A stretch of DNA of 64,000 nucleotides from Bacteroidota bacterium (GCA_947504725.1 CANNHN010000002.1:248001-312000), one strand, 5' to 3'. Shown: positions 1-10,574, counted from the stretch's first letter. Numbers and translations: made by a program. Notes: a model not told the origin generated them from the sequence alone.

Positions 1-227
1 GAAGGGGTTTCTTTTTTGTTGTAATCAAGAATAATCCCCTTTTTATCAATTACCAGTATTGTGTGTTCTGAGTTTTTGAAATAAGACTCCCATTTGGAAT
101 CCAATGTTGCAGCCTTTTTGGGGGTTGAGGACGCAACAACCTGTTTTTTATTCAAAAGATCAATTTTTTTCTGAAGTTTTTTTACTTCAGAAATTAACTG
201 GTCTTTTGTTTTTTTTGATATTGTCAT
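1..227 (-). CDS. PAS-domain signalling protein, N-terminal fragment
   Basis: An open frame starts at an ATG (225-227, read on the minus strand) and runs off the left edge, leaving about 75 residues. The first 30 residues are Lys-rich and heptad-like, which suggests a short coiled coil. They are followed by a segment of the type HTILVIDKKGIILDYN, which matches the first strands of a PAS sensor domain. Proteins starting this way are usually sensor histidine kinases or PAS-linked regulators, but the output domain lies outside the window, so the function is not determined. It lies 17 bp upstream of the MORN-like gene's stop and runs in the same direction. Confidence 0.55.
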   Translation of the reverse strand, partial: MTISKKTKDQLISEVKKLQKKIDLLNKKQVVASSTPKKAATLDSKWESYFKNSEHTILVIDKKGIILDYNKKETP

Positions 228-244
228 TAAATTTAATCCTGCAA

Positions 245-1822
245 TTATTTTATACTTGGCTCTGATGTGGATGTTTCGGGTAAAACTTTTATTCCATCAA
301 ATCTTATTTCAATATCGTTTTTGTATAGGATAGTTAAAAACAAAAAACCTGCTTCGTCATAAAACTTCCACTCTCCCTCTTTCATTCCTCCAGCGTATTT
401 TCCTGTTAGTCGTTCTTTCCCATCCAAATAATAAAATATTTGCATTCCATCAGGAATACCATCTACAAACTTTCCTACAAAGCGTAGTTTCCCGTTCTCT
501 GTAAAATAATGCTTCCATTCGCCTTCTCTTTGATCTGCCTTAAAAACGCCCTCCTCTTTATATTCCTGAAGTTCCAACATCCATGGCCCCTCTTTTTGTC
601 CATCTATATAATCACCTTTTGTAATTACCTGCCCCGTATCGCTGTATTCGGTCATTGTTCCATCTTGCAAATCATTGCGATATGTTTCTTCGCGCAACAA
701 GTTTCCGCTTTCGTAATACCATTTCCAAGGGCCTTGGGCTCTTCCTTTTTTATCGTACTTCCCTTTTTGTTCAAGTTTTTTATTGGAATGATAAAATGTC
801 CAATCGCCAATTCTTTTTCCATTCAGATATTCTCCTTGCGATTTTAATTCCCCGTTTGGATGATATTCTTTCCATGGACCTTGTTGGCGACCAGCTGTAT
901 CTAAAATTCCTTCTCCTGTTAAATAACCATCGACATAAACTTTTGCGGCAATTACTTTTCCTTCTGGAGAAAATTCTCTGTGAATTCCTTCTGCAACTCC
1001 ATCTCTATATGTGCCACTGAATTTAACGGTTCCAGTTTCGTGATAGGATGTTTTTACATCAAGTTTCGCTAGTTCTGGAGCATTCGTTTGCAAAACTCCA
1101 TTAATAAACTTTGTTGTGTTTGATAAACTTCCGTTGGCAGCATATTCTTTTAGGTACCCATTCATTTTATCATCTGAAAAAGTAACTTCTGTTTTTACAA
1201 TTCCTGTTGGATAAAATGTTTTCCAAGAACCTTGCTTTAGTCCTGCTTCGTCTTTTCTGTTTACTTTTTCTTCTTTTTGAATAAAGCCCATTTTATATTG
1301 AGTGAGCGTTATGATTGTGCTATCTGGTGCTAATTCATACCCTTGCCCTTCTTCTTTTCCTGCAATAAATGGAATCGTCTTTTTTACTTTAGCAACTCCC
1401 CATGTTGAGTCTGCCTGTTTTTGAGGTTTGTAATATGTAATGGTGTTGCCTTGTTTTACATCATTTTCAAAACTTTCTGAAATCGCGAGCATTCCATCTT
1501 TTGTATCAAACGTTTTTTTGGAGCCGTTTTTTTTCCCCTCCTTGTAATTAAATTCAAATGCTAGTTTTCCTTGCTCACTATAGAATTTCCAAACACTATC
1601 CAGTTGATAGTTTTTTCTATTCCCCTCTGACTTTAAAGTTCCATTCAAAGAGTATGTTTTCCAATAACCATCCGGCTTACTATCACGCATTGGGCCTTCA
1701 CTAGAAACCTTCCCATTGTCATAATAGAATTTATTGTAACCATTTGGAATAATGTTTTGCTGCGGTTGTGCAACCAGAACTGTTGGAAATAATACTAAAA
1801 AGAATTTAAAAATACTTCGCAT
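245..1822 (-). CDS. Secreted MORN-like (YwqK-type) repeat protein
   Basis: The protein has 525 residues. An N-terminal hydrophobic segment of about 18 residues ending in a VAQ-type cleavage site points to export. The remainder is an array of roughly a dozen 20-25 residue units with cores such as GxWKxYyxnGxLxxEg, the signature of MORN_2/YwqK repeats. Databases often label these proteins as 'YwqK antitoxin', but no toxin partner is visible and that name should not be read as function. The repeats form an extended beta-hairpin ladder and probably serve as a periplasmic or surface scaffold. There is no T9SS sorting domain at the C terminus. It is the last complete gene of a leftward run, 113 bp after the OmpA/PD40 gene. 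The specific role is unknown. Confidence 0.8.
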   Translation of the reverse strand: MRSIFKFFLVLFPTVLVAQPQQNIIPNGYNKFYYDNGKVSSEGPMRDSKPDGYWKTYSLNGTLKSEGNRKNYQLDSVWKFYSEQGKLAFEFNYKEGKKNGSKKTFDTKDGMLAISESFENDVKQGNTITYYKPQKQADSTWGVAKVKKTIPFIAGKEEGQGYELAPDSTIITLTQYKMGFIQKEEKVNRKDEAGLKQGSWKTFYPTGIVKTEVTFSDDKMNGYLKEYAANGSLSNTTKFINGVLQTNAPELAKLDVKTSYHETGTVKFSGTYRDGVAEGIHREFSPEGKVIAAKVYVDGYLTGEGILDTAGRQQGPWKEYHPNGELKSQGEYLNGKRIGDWTFYHSNKKLEQKGKYDKKGRAQGPWKWYYESGNLLREETYRNDLQDGTMTEYSDTGQVITKGDYIDGQKEGPWMLELQEYKEEGVFKADQREGEWKHYFTENGKLRFVGKFVDGIPDGMQIFYYLDGKERLTGKYAGGMKEGEWKFYDEAGFLFLTILYKNDIEIRFDGIKVLPETSTSEPSIK

Positions 1823-1935
1823 AAATAATAGTAGTCTCCTACAAAATTAAACAATTTAGGGGATTTTTAAAAGGAAAAGGGTGTTCATTTTCCCTTAACA
1901 TTCCAATAATAAAACGCAGAAACGGGGGAATTGTT

Positions 1936-3942
1936 TTACTCGCGATTTGCTGAAAAGGTGGATATGGCGATTATCTGTATTTTCCGCTCCAGCGCTGCGA
2001 CTGGATTATAGATGGAGTTTTTTGTATCATAATAATCATCGCTTACGTTTGGTCTTGCTTTCAATTCACCAATATCTTCATCAAAGAAAGTAATGCTTCC
2101 TTCCTTAGGGTTTTTGTTGTCGATATATTTTACAAAAACACCGTTTTCATATTCTCTAAAATAATTTCTTAGGCTTGATATTCTTCGTTTTGCAAGATTC
2201 ACATTGTAATCTGTAGAAGCTAACGGACTACAAAACCCTTTCATTGTAATGGTTACTTTTTCATTGTCTGCTAAAACCTTTTTTAGAAGTTGAGCAAACT
2301 TTTCTAAATCTTGCATTCCCGCATCAACCGAGTCGTCAAACAAATTATCAATGTCTCCTACTGCTCTTTCTAAATCAGCATCTTTCGCTCCTTTAGAATA
2401 TTCTTTCTTATACAAATCACGCATAGCAGAATAGTCTTCATACGTTTTTTTATAGTTTTTGGGAGTAGTAATCGCCAACGTTTTTTTGTCTGGTTCATCA
2501 TTATGAAAATACAGCGTAAGTGGAACCAACAATTTCATTTGCGTTACAAAAACTTGTGTGCTATCAATCTTTTGGGGTGGTTCATCCACTTTCGGAAGTT
2601 TGATCATATAGATATCGTTACAACAACTTTCTTTTTCTTCAAAATAAGAGCCAATTCTATTTGATGAAATAAAAGCTTGTGTTTTTTTAGAATTAATTGA
2701 AAAATAAATGTCGTTAAGGTTACTATTAAATGGTAATCCAAGATTCTTTGGCTCGCCCAGTTCGTCATTTTTAAATTCACTTTTAAAAATATCAAATCCG
2801 CCTAATCCTTTGTGCCAATTGGAACTGTAAAACAATTCCTGACAAGGTTTACAATAGAATGGAGTAATTTCATCGTCAATAGAATTTATTTTTTTGCCTG
2901 CGTTTACAGGTTTTCCATAGCTTCCATCCTTTTTAATTTTGCTATACCAAATGTCCATTTTCCCTTCTCCGCCCGTCCTGTCAGAAGCAAAAAACAACAC
3001 CTCTTCCGCTCCTAAAAAGCCAATTGCAGGCTGCGTATTTGTTGCGCCTTTTGCGTTTATATCGGCAGGTAATTTTTGCAAAGATGTCCATTTACCATTC
3101 TTATATTCCGATGAATAAATATCACAATTGAATTCCATGGCGTTTTTGGGAACACATCGAGTTATGTAAACTTTCGTGTAATCTGCATTAAATGATGTGT
3201 TTGCATTGTGTATTCCGTTACGATTAAAAAGTGTGTCTAACTCAATTGCCTTTAGCCAGTTTACTGAATCTTTTTGAAAGGAAGTATAAATTTTATTGTA
3301 ATTAACGCTGTTTTTTTTGTCGCGATCTTTTCCATCACGCAAAGAAGAAAAATATAAAAGACTGTCGACCTGAAAAGGGGCATACTCTGAAACCTTGCTG
3401 TTTACCATGGTATCTAGGTGAGTTATGCTAACTGTTTTGTCGGGAGTAGCCATTAACAATTGTGCGTAATCGCAAGCTGCAACTTCTTGAATTGCTTTTT
3501 TTACAAAATAACTGTCTTTCTTCTTTTTGTTTTTCTTAGCATACTTATCAAACATTTTTTTTGCATCCTTGTAGTTGCCTTTGTTCTTTTTTAGTGTTGC
3601 CAACCAAAAAGAACATTCTGGATAAAGTTTTCCTTGTGCATCTTTTTTAAAAACTTTCGTGTACCAATGTTCTGCAATTGCTAAATCAAAGTTTAATCGA
3701 CTAGCATCTGCATATTTGTATTGAACAACAATGTCTGATGAGTCCTGCATGATGGCTCTGTTGTAGTATCCTGCGGCAGAAAAATAATCTTTTTCAGCAA
3801 AGGCTTTGTCGCCATCTGCTAATAATGTTTTTGTTTTTTGAGAAAATGCAGGAGAAGCCAATAGCAAGATACAAGTAGCAAGAAAAAGTATTTTTTTTGC
3901 TTTCGTAAAACGGTTCAATTTTTCTTTCGTCTCAAAAATCAT
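1936..3942 (-). CDS. PorE-like outer-membrane protein: TPR, PD40 propeller, OmpA domain
   Basis: The protein has 668 residues. A signal peptide (about residues 15-34, cleavage after AFSQ) is followed by TPR-like helices (about 35-160), a WD40-like PD40 beta-propeller (about 175-450, with units such as LLYFSSLRDG and VLFFASDRTGG), a Lys/Asp-rich linker and a C-terminal OmpA-like peptidoglycan-binding domain (about 560-665, core GFCSPLASTDYNVNLAKRR). This is the layout of PorE, a T9SS component that links the outer-membrane machinery to peptidoglycan. No lipobox is evident. It lies 3 bp after the PorP/SprF gene, which follows the type B adhesin, so the three form one operon. It is more likely a module-specific PorE paralogue than the core PorE, because core T9SS genes are absent here. 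Confidence 0.82.
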   Translation of the reverse strand: MIFETKEKLNRFTKAKKILFLATCILLLASPAFSQKTKTLLADGDKAFAEKDYFSAAGYYNRAIMQDSSDIVVQYKYADASRLNFDLAIAEHWYTKVFKKDAQGKLYPECSFWLATLKKNKGNYKDAKKMFDKYAKKNKKKKDSYFVKKAIQEVAACDYAQLLMATPDKTVSITHLDTMVNSKVSEYAPFQVDSLLYFSSLRDGKDRDKKNSVNYNKIYTSFQKDSVNWLKAIELDTLFNRNGIHNANTSFNADYTKVYITRCVPKNAMEFNCDIYSSEYKNGKWTSLQKLPADINAKGATNTQPAIGFLGAEEVLFFASDRTGGEGKMDIWYSKIKKDGSYGKPVNAGKKINSIDDEITPFYCKPCQELFYSSNWHKGLGGFDIFKSEFKNDELGEPKNLGLPFNSNLNDIYFSINSKKTQAFISSNRIGSYFEEKESCCNDIYMIKLPKVDEPPQKIDSTQVFVTQMKLLVPLTLYFHNDEPDKKTLAITTPKNYKKTYEDYSAMRDLYKKEYSKGAKDADLERAVGDIDNLFDDSVDAGMQDLEKFAQLLKKVLADNEKVTITMKGFCSPLASTDYNVNLAKRRISSLRNYFREYENGVFVKYIDNKNPKEGSITFFDEDIGELKARPNVSDDYYDTKNSIYNPVAALERKIQIIAISTFSANRE

Positions 3943-3945
3943 ACA

Positions 3946-4962
3946 CTACATATAAATTGGACAAACACGTTTCTTAGCAATAAATGGAGTAACTTTTTTG
4001 AAGATATAGATCACTGAAATTTCGAAACCACCTCTTCTGTTTGTTGCTTCAATTAATTTTGATGTATTAACATCATAACTAACGCCAACATTAAAGTTTT
4101 TGTAATCCATATTGGCAACTAAAATAAAAGCATCTTTCATTCGATAAAAGCCACCAAGCGAAACAGCTGTTGTCATTCCGTTAATCGGTTTTAAATGATA
4201 TTTACCAAACAACCCAACAACTGTTTCCTGAAATTTTCCTTGTCGTTGATACATAACCGATGGCAAAACATCCAACTGAGCAGCAATAGGAAACTCAGCG
4301 ATTCCACTAACACACGTTTTCATGTCTAAACGAATGTCATCATTATTAAAAAAGGATTGTTTAGGGCGATTGATATGTAATGTCGACACACCAATATTCA
4401 CAAGTGTACGATGATTTTTTCTCCAGAGATACGCAACTCCACCGCCCAAATCAAAATAGGTCATTCGTGTTTTTGGAAAACTTTCTCCACTTGCTAATGC
4501 AGCATTGTAAGCATCTCCATCGTATTGATTATCGAAAGTAAGTTCCGCTATATTAAAACTTTTTGTAGTTATTCCTGGCTGAATTGCTAAAGAAACAAAA
4601 TGTGTCGAGTCTTTATTTAATTTTTTTATATACGCTCCTGATAATAAAATTTGTGTTGTTGTAAATTTTGAATCTCCCGACTTATCGGTGTTTACAACTA
4701 ATCCTACTGCTGGAACATCGTTTTCTAATTTTGTTTTTAATCGAGTATCTGCTGCTATTGAGAACGTTCTGTAAGGAACAGGGATCACAGACCATTGGCT
4801 TCTGAAATTTCCAACAAAACGCCAATCGCCATCAAACAAACCTGCTTGAGCTGGATTTAAATTTTGTGGTGACGCATTAAATTGCGAATAATGAATGTCT
4901 TGCGCATGAATAATTCCAGCACCTAACATAAATAAAAACAATATGATTCTGTTTTTTTTCAT
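3946..4962 (-). CDS. PorP/SprF family type IX secretion membrane protein
   Basis: The protein has 338 residues, with a signal peptide ending in IIHAQ and the family hallmark DIHYSQFNASPQNLNPAQAG just after it. The rest alternates in the manner of a 12-14 strand outer-membrane barrel. In Flavobacterium johnsoniae, SprF is needed to display the adhesin SprB, and type B sorting domains depend on a cognate SprF-like partner. The gene starts inside the stop codon of the adhesin (sequence TAATG), so translation is probably coupled. I infer that it secretes or anchors that adhesin. It is one of two PorP/SprF genes in this window; the other is at 22523-23530. Confidence 0.9.
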   Translation of the reverse strand: MKKNRIILFLFMLGAGIIHAQDIHYSQFNASPQNLNPAQAGLFDGDWRFVGNFRSQWSVIPVPYRTFSIAADTRLKTKLENDVPAVGLVVNTDKSGDSKFTTTQILLSGAYIKKLNKDSTHFVSLAIQPGITTKSFNIAELTFDNQYDGDAYNAALASGESFPKTRMTYFDLGGGVAYLWRKNHRTLVNIGVSTLHINRPKQSFFNNDDIRLDMKTCVSGIAEFPIAAQLDVLPSVMYQRQGKFQETVVGLFGKYHLKPINGMTTAVSLGGFYRMKDAFILVANMDYKNFNVGVSYDVNTSKLIEATNRRGGFEISVIYIFKKVTPFIAKKRVCPIYM

Positions 4963-7900
4963 TACCTGATTAATGTTGTATTTCCTTGTTTTTTCAGTTC
5001 GTCTCCGTTATAGCATTTTGCTCTTAAATACCACGCAAAAACAGCCGGATCGGCTTTCATGCCTTTGTATATTCCATCCCAACCAACTGTTTGGCTTGTG
5101 GTTTCAAAAACCATTTCCCCCCAACGATTGTAAACGGCAAAATACATTTCGGTAATCATGTTTCCTCTCACATATAAAATATCATTTTGGCCATCTTGAT
5201 TCGGAGTAAATGTATTGGGTACAAATACATCAGCGGGATCACATTGCATGGAAACAACGTAAATTGTAACAGTGGCCGTTTTCGGACAACCCAGAGAATC
5301 TGTAATTGTTACCGTATAGGTTGTGGTTACTGTTGGTGAGGCAATAGGATTAAACGATGTTGGATCGCTGAGTGATGCGGAGGGACTCCAAATAATTGTA
5401 AGTGTTGTGTCGGTTATGGCATGAATAATTGTTGTCTCTCCCGCACTTAATGTGTCGTCATCTGCTGTTGCTGAAAGTACAAATGTTGATGGGCTGGATA
5501 CAAAAACAGTGGTCGATAAAATTTGAACACAAGTGTCTCCCATTCCATTTACAGTTGATATTGCAACCGTATACGTTGTTGTGGAATCAGGGCTTGCCAG
5601 TGGATTAAAAATAGTTGTTCCGCTTAAGCCTGCAGGTGGCGACCATAAATAAGCAAATCCACCTGTTGCAATAAGCTGAACCGTGTTTCCTTCGCAAATA
5701 GATGAATTCGCGGATATCGTTACAGGAACGGCTCCAACAAAATTTACTGTTACATCTGTTGTGTCTTTACAACCATTACTGTTTGTCGCAATTAGCGTAA
5801 CAACATATGTTCCTGTTGTGTCATAAAGATGAGTTGGATTTTGAACACTAGACGAATCTCCGTCATCAAAATTCCATAGCCAAGAAATTGGTCCAACTGC
5901 AGAAGAGTCGGTAAACGAAACTTGGTTTGTGCACGGAACGGTTGTAAAATCAAAATCGGCTGTGATTGGAGGATACACTGTTACATATTGATACGCAGTA
6001 TCCCATAAATTACAACTTGCAGGATCGTTAACATATAGTTCAACAAGATATGTTCCTGGAGTTGGATATATTCTTATTGGATTTAAATCTGTTGACGTTG
6101 TGTCGCCTCCTCCAAAATTCCACATATAGGATGAGCCAGCAGAGCTTTGATTGTCAAACTGAACAGTTAATGGTGCACAACCATCTAAATAATCCAAAGT
6201 AAATTCTGCATCCGCAATTGCAACTTGAAAATCGAATTTGAAAGTTCCGTTATTACAATTCGAATTCATATTGATTCCTGTTGCTGGAACACCAGGAGTG
6301 AAAGGAGTATAAATTGGACTTGTATATGGCCAAGAGCCTGGTGTTACAGGAAAGTCATCATTCCCTCCGCAACCAGCACAAACCGATTGATAGATAATTC
6401 CTTTTTTATCAAAACGACTGGTTCCACCATCAACATGCTCCCAACTACTTGCACCACCAAAATATGTTGCGTACAATAAAGATGCGGCATTGGTAGAAAG
6501 CACCATCAAATAAAAATTATGTCCATCCGTTGTCGGTTGAATCGCATCAAACGTAACGGGCATTCCAGTTGTGCTTGTAATCGGAGGAACAATTTTCCCG
6601 CCCCATCCTGAAACATAAATATTTTCGCAATAATCAACCAAAAAAGCTGATGGCGAAATATTTGGAATTCCGCCTCCGTTACCAAAAACTGTAGAAAAAG
6701 CAAGAGTTGTAAGCGACTCATTCATTTTTGAAATGAATTGTCCACTTCCCGGATTTACATACACTCCTCCCGTAACAGGCATTGCACCTTCAGTTTGACC
6801 AACAACATAAACATCGTTGTCTTTATCAAGTTGAACAAAATAACATTGATCGTACGAACCAGTGCCCCAATAAGTAGAGGACAAAATTGCAGATCCGTCA
6901 TTTTTTATTTTTGTTATATAACCGTCCGCTTTTCCTGCACCATAAGTTGGTTGCAGAACACCTGCTGTTATTGGGAAATTATTACTTCTTGTTCCGCCAG
7001 TTACAAACACGTTGGTTGAATCATCTATTGATAATGCATATCCTGCATCATTATCGCTTCCCCCTAAAAAGGTGCTCCAGATTAATGTTGAGAAAGTGCT
7101 GTTGAATTTAAACACAACGGCATCTTGTTTTCCACCTAAGGTGTTATCAAATGCACTTACAGTCGGAAAATCTCCAGAGCGCGTAGAACTTGCGATGTAA
7201 GCATTTCCATATTGATCCACATTGATTTCTCCGCGAAACTGATCTCCGTAATTGTATTGTAATGAATCGGATGGAAACTCATAAACGGCAGGAGGACCAG
7301 AAGAAAAAAGCACGCTGTCGTTGTTCACATTCACTCCGTCATTTAAGCCACCACCAATATATGTAGAGGCCAAGAGCGATGTTCCTGTTGAATTAAATTT
7401 TGCTACATAAATATCTGTTCCATTGTCAAAATAACTTCCGTTGTAAACGAATCGCAAAAGAATTCCACCATTAAAAGTTGTATCGTAAGCTGTTGGGGTT
7501 ACAGGAAAATCAGATGATCCTGTTGCTCCATATAAAAGCAATTCGTTTGAACCGTCAACAACCAAACTAGTAACAATTTCCGTACTTGTTGCTCCTCCAA
7601 TGTACGTGGAGTATTGCAAAAACGTTCCTGATGAATCGTATTTTGTTACAACCACATCTGTTCGTCCATAAGATGTTCCGCCATTAAAAGTAACATCATA
7701 AGCACCCAATGTTGTTGGGAACCCAATATCAAAACAGGTTCCTCCCGAATACAAATTTCCATCTGCATCGTAAGTTGCTGTCATTCCAAAATTATCTGCG
7801 GTTGAACCAGAAGAACAAGCAAAAACCAAAATCGGATCAATCACCAATTCATATCCTTTATCGTATCCGCGAGGAAAAAGGAAACCAACTTTGTTATTAT

Positions 7901-8579
7901 TCAAAACAAATTCGCAAGGTACTTCCACTCGTTTACCACCAATCCACTGATATGCGTAGGGGTGTTGTTCTGTCATTTCATTTACACTTGTCTTTAAAAT
8001 CAAAGCCCCTTTCTCAAGTGAAATATTGTCAAGTCCTTCATAAAAAAGAGCAATGTTGTTAGCGTTAGCCATCGGTGCAACGAACAGATTATATTTCAAA
8101 CTGTTTTCTAATCCGAGAACTTGAAGATCAATTCCTGAATAAAGATTTTTATAGTTTACTTCTCTATAATTTTTTGCTCCTCCCACCCATTTTTTTCTGT
8201 CTTTCCCCAAATAAAAATTACAATAATCATGCGTGACTTGTGTTGAAGACGTTTCAACCGTTTTCAATGCATTTAAAAAAGTCATTCGGAATGCGTGAGA
8301 GCGAACGGGGCTACCAGAAGGGGTTTTAGTTTTCCCCATGTGATTATTTCGGAGCGTTTCTTTGTCGTAAAAATTGTAGGTGAATGCATTTTTTTCTAAA
8401 AACAAAACACCGCCATCCAGCTGGGCACGGTATACTACTTTTTTGTCCCACTGGTTTTTATTCTCAGTAAATTTTATAGCGCTTTGGGATTCGATCTGTT
8501 TTCCTTTTTGAGCAAAAGCAAACGAAACGAATAGGAACAAAAAGAAAGAAAGAAAATATTTTTTACCAGTAACCGACAT
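4962..8579 (-). CDS. Giant T9SS cargo adhesin: SBBP repeats, PKD domains, type B sorting domain
   Basis: The protein has 1205 residues from the ATG at 8579; a TTG at 8603 would add eight. A signal peptide (cleavage near AFAQ) is followed by an N-terminal domain of the kind seen in SBBP proteins (about 30-255, with ENKNQWDKKVVYRAQ), SBBP beta-propeller-like repeats (about 255-770, units such as STYIGGATSTE and STFLGGSDNDAGYAL), two PKD domains (about 790-955, MWNFGGGD and LWNFDDGD), two Ig-like units with LWSPPAGLSG-type cores, and a C-terminal gliding-associated/type B sorting domain (PNTFTPNQDGQND, YNRWGEMVF, GWDG). The protein is exported by T9SS and placed on the cell surface. It is first in an operon with PorP/SprF and the PorE-like gene. 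The ligand is unknown. Confidence 0.9.
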   Translation of the reverse strand: MSVTGKKYFLSFFLFLFVSFAFAQKGKQIESQSAIKFTENKNQWDKKVVYRAQLDGGVLFLEKNAFTYNFYDKETLRNNHMGKTKTPSGSPVRSHAFRMTFLNALKTVETSSTQVTHDYCNFYLGKDRKKWVGGAKNYREVNYKNLYSGIDLQVLGLENSLKYNLFVAPMANANNIALFYEGLDNISLEKGALILKTSVNEMTEQHPYAYQWIGGKRVEVPCEFVLNNNKVGFLFPRGYDKGYELVIDPILVFACSSGSTADNFGMTATYDADGNLYSGGTCFDIGFPTTLGAYDVTFNGGTSYGRTDVVVTKYDSSGTFLQYSTYIGGATSTEIVTSLVVDGSNELLLYGATGSSDFPVTPTAYDTTFNGGILLRFVYNGSYFDNGTDIYVAKFNSTGTSLLASTYIGGGLNDGVNVNNDSVLFSSGPPAVYEFPSDSLQYNYGDQFRGEINVDQYGNAYIASSTRSGDFPTVSAFDNTLGGKQDAVVFKFNSTFSTLIWSTFLGGSDNDAGYALSIDDSTNVFVTGGTRSNNFPITAGVLQPTYGAGKADGYITKIKNDGSAILSSTYWGTGSYDQCYFVQLDKDNDVYVVGQTEGAMPVTGGVYVNPGSGQFISKMNESLTTLAFSTVFGNGGGIPNISPSAFLVDYCENIYVSGWGGKIVPPITSTTGMPVTFDAIQPTTDGHNFYLMVLSTNAASLLYATYFGGASSWEHVDGGTSRFDKKGIIYQSVCAGCGGNDDFPVTPGSWPYTSPIYTPFTPGVPATGINMNSNCNNGTFKFDFQVAIADAEFTLDYLDGCAPLTVQFDNQSSAGSSYMWNFGGGDTTSTDLNPIRIYPTPGTYLVELYVNDPASCNLWDTAYQYVTVYPPITADFDFTTVPCTNQVSFTDSSAVGPISWLWNFDDGDSSSVQNPTHLYDTTGTYVVTLIATNSNGCKDTTDVTVNFVGAVPVTISANSSICEGNTVQLIATGGFAYLWSPPAGLSGTTIFNPLASPDSTTTYTVAISTVNGMGDTCVQILSTTVFVSSPSTFVLSATADDDTLSAGETTIIHAITDTTLTIIWSPSASLSDPTSFNPIASPTVTTTYTVTITDSLGCPKTATVTIYVVSMQCDPADVFVPNTFTPNQDGQNDILYVRGNMITEMYFAVYNRWGEMVFETTSQTVGWDGIYKGMKADPAVFAWYLRAKCYNGDELKKQGNTTLIR

Positions 8580-8650
8580 TTTAAAGAGTAGCAGTTGTTT
8601 CAATACAAAATGTTATAACCAAAAATAAGAAAAAATAATCGTTTTTCAAA

Positions 8651-10540
8651 CTATTGTGCTGGTAATGCCGACACCCCCTGTTGAGCCTGTGCGTGGTCGG
8701 GTTTTAATGTTAATGTTTTTGTCCAAGCAATCCGCGCTTTACCAAAATCTTTATTAGTAAAACAGGCTCCTCCTAAATTATACCAATACTCAACATTTGT
8801 AGAATCGACACTAACCGCTTTTTCCAACCACACAATAGCAGCAGGAATGTCTTTCGCCCCCAATGTCATTCCTTCATTAAAATAGGTTGAACCTAAAAGT
8901 TCAAGGTTTCTTTTAATAAATGGATTACTTGGATAAATCTCACGCGCCTTGTCCCAGTTTGCTTTTGCCTTGTCGTATTCTTTCAATTTAAAGTACCCAA
9001 CACCTAGGTTTAAGTATCCATTCACATACTTATTGTGAATCGTTACCGAGCGACTTAGGTGATACATTCCCTTTTTTATTAGCTCTACTTCCTGAGCTTT
9101 GTTTTCAGGTTTTTCAGATAAATCAATGTATGCTTTTCCTGCATTTCCATTAACTAAGGCGCTATTTGGAACTGTTTTTGCATCCGCAATAAATAGAGTT
9201 TGGTCGTTTTTCCATTCAGCATTTCTGCTAATTGTTTTTGCACCACACCAAATAACAACAATACATCCCAAAGAAACCGCAATTGCTTTTCTTATTTGTT
9301 CGGAAGAAATTTTTTGCAGAAACCAAGCAACAAAAACGGCAATTGCAATTGCGAAACCAAAGGATGAGTGATAAACCATCCGCTCACCCATTGTGGCACC
9401 AACATTGAAAATCAGGTTGGATATTAAAAACAAATGCAACAGATAAAATGTAATCGCAAACGATAAGATGTTTCTCTTAAAAAACAATATTATTGCAGTT
9501 GCAAAAAGTGAAACATGAATAACAACAGAAGCCCAAACGCTTCCGCTGCTGAAGTTTGCAAAAGGAATCGTGTTGTATGAATAATCACTCGAAAGAGGGC
9601 TTGGATAAAAAAGAAGTTTTAAATATCGTAAAAGCACATCAATTTTTGTCGCAAGTTTTTCGGGTTTACTTGCGTATAAATAAGGATTGTTCAACACGTC
9701 TGGATTTTCGAAGCTTGCACCCGCTCCAACAATTTTGTATCGAATTAACAAGTAGACAAGTGCGATTGCAACAAATGGAAGTGTTGTTAATGCTGCCTTA
9801 ACGAAGGTTTCTTTTAAAACAATGTACAGCAACATTGGAATTAAAATCAATAACGTAATGGCGTATTCTTTTGACAGCAGGGCTAAAAAATAAAATAAAA
9901 GTCCTAGCAACAGGTCTGATTTTTTATTGTTTTCGCGATATTTAAAAACAGAAATAAATGTAATAACTATAAACAAAAAGGATAAAATTTCATCTCTACT
10001 TTTTACGTTAGCAACCACTTCGGTGTGCATCGGATGAATTAAAAAAACAAGGCAAGCAATAAAAGCAGCAAGATGATTTTCTTTAAAAATGTAGTTTCTC
10101 AAAAGGAAAAACAAAAACACAATCGACAAAAGATAGTAAAGCACACTCATTATGTGCCTTAGGGTAGCGGCATCATCAAGTGGTTTTGTTTTTTCATTGC
10201 TGCCAAAAAACTGTTGCTCGATTGCAAATGTAACAACAGAGAGCGGACGAAAGCGGCCGCCTTCAAGCTGTTGCTTCGCTCCCATTTGTCGATAGAAACT
10301 TTCGTAAGCATCTGTGCTTAATATTTTGGGAATGCCTCTAAACCCTTGTTGTACGTAGTCGTTGTTCTGAATTACAATTCCGTCATCCAGTGCATATTCA
10401 TTTGAAAAAGAATTTGCATAGAAAACAAACCCAATAAAGACAAGGATGATCGCTTGAATTTTAAAACTGTAAATGTTAAGCGCACCCGATTTTTCAAGCG
10501 ATAATTCAGGCATTTCTTTTTTCGTTTTTTGACGAGCCAT
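8651..10540 (-). CDS. Membrane GT-C/TPR protein resembling TMTC family
   Basis: The protein has 629 residues. About ten hydrophobic segments occupy residues 25-430 and TPR units occupy about 450-629. The first periplasmic loop carries an acidic pair (LDDGIVIQN, about residue 53) and the motif GRFRPLSVVTFAIE, which match the DUF1736/TMTC group. Members have a GT-C fold and the eukaryotic relatives are O-mannosyltransferases that use a lipid-linked sugar donor. The TPR tail probably binds protein partners or acceptors. Protein O-glycosylation of exported proteins is common in Bacteroidota, which would fit a location next to a large secreted adhesin, but the substrate is inferred. It lies 71 bp upstream of the adhesin start and in the same direction. 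Confidence 0.75.
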   Translation of the reverse strand: MARQKTKKEMPELSLEKSGALNIYSFKIQAIILVFIGFVFYANSFSNEYALDDGIVIQNNDYVQQGFRGIPKILSTDAYESFYRQMGAKQQLEGGRFRPLSVVTFAIEQQFFGSNEKTKPLDDAATLRHIMSVLYYLLSIVFLFFLLRNYIFKENHLAAFIACLVFLIHPMHTEVVANVKSRDEILSFLFIVITFISVFKYRENNKKSDLLLGLLFYFLALLSKEYAITLLILIPMLLYIVLKETFVKAALTTLPFVAIALVYLLIRYKIVGAGASFENPDVLNNPYLYASKPEKLATKIDVLLRYLKLLFYPSPLSSDYSYNTIPFANFSSGSVWASVVIHVSLFATAIILFFKRNILSFAITFYLLHLFLISNLIFNVGATMGERMVYHSSFGFAIAIAVFVAWFLQKISSEQIRKAIAVSLGCIVVIWCGAKTISRNAEWKNDQTLFIADAKTVPNSALVNGNAGKAYIDLSEKPENKAQEVELIKKGMYHLSRSVTIHNKYVNGYLNLGVGYFKLKEYDKAKANWDKAREIYPSNPFIKRNLELLGSTYFNEGMTLGAKDIPAAIVWLEKAVSVDSTNVEYWYNLGGACFTNKDFGKARIAWTKTLTLKPDHAQAQQGVSALPAQ

Positions 10541-10574
10541 ACTCTTTGGTACAATTTCTGTGGCTGAATGTGCC

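Noticed and set aside
245-1822. Toxin-antitoxin system suggested by the YwqK name
   Set aside because: No toxin gene is nearby and the protein is an exported repeat scaffold.
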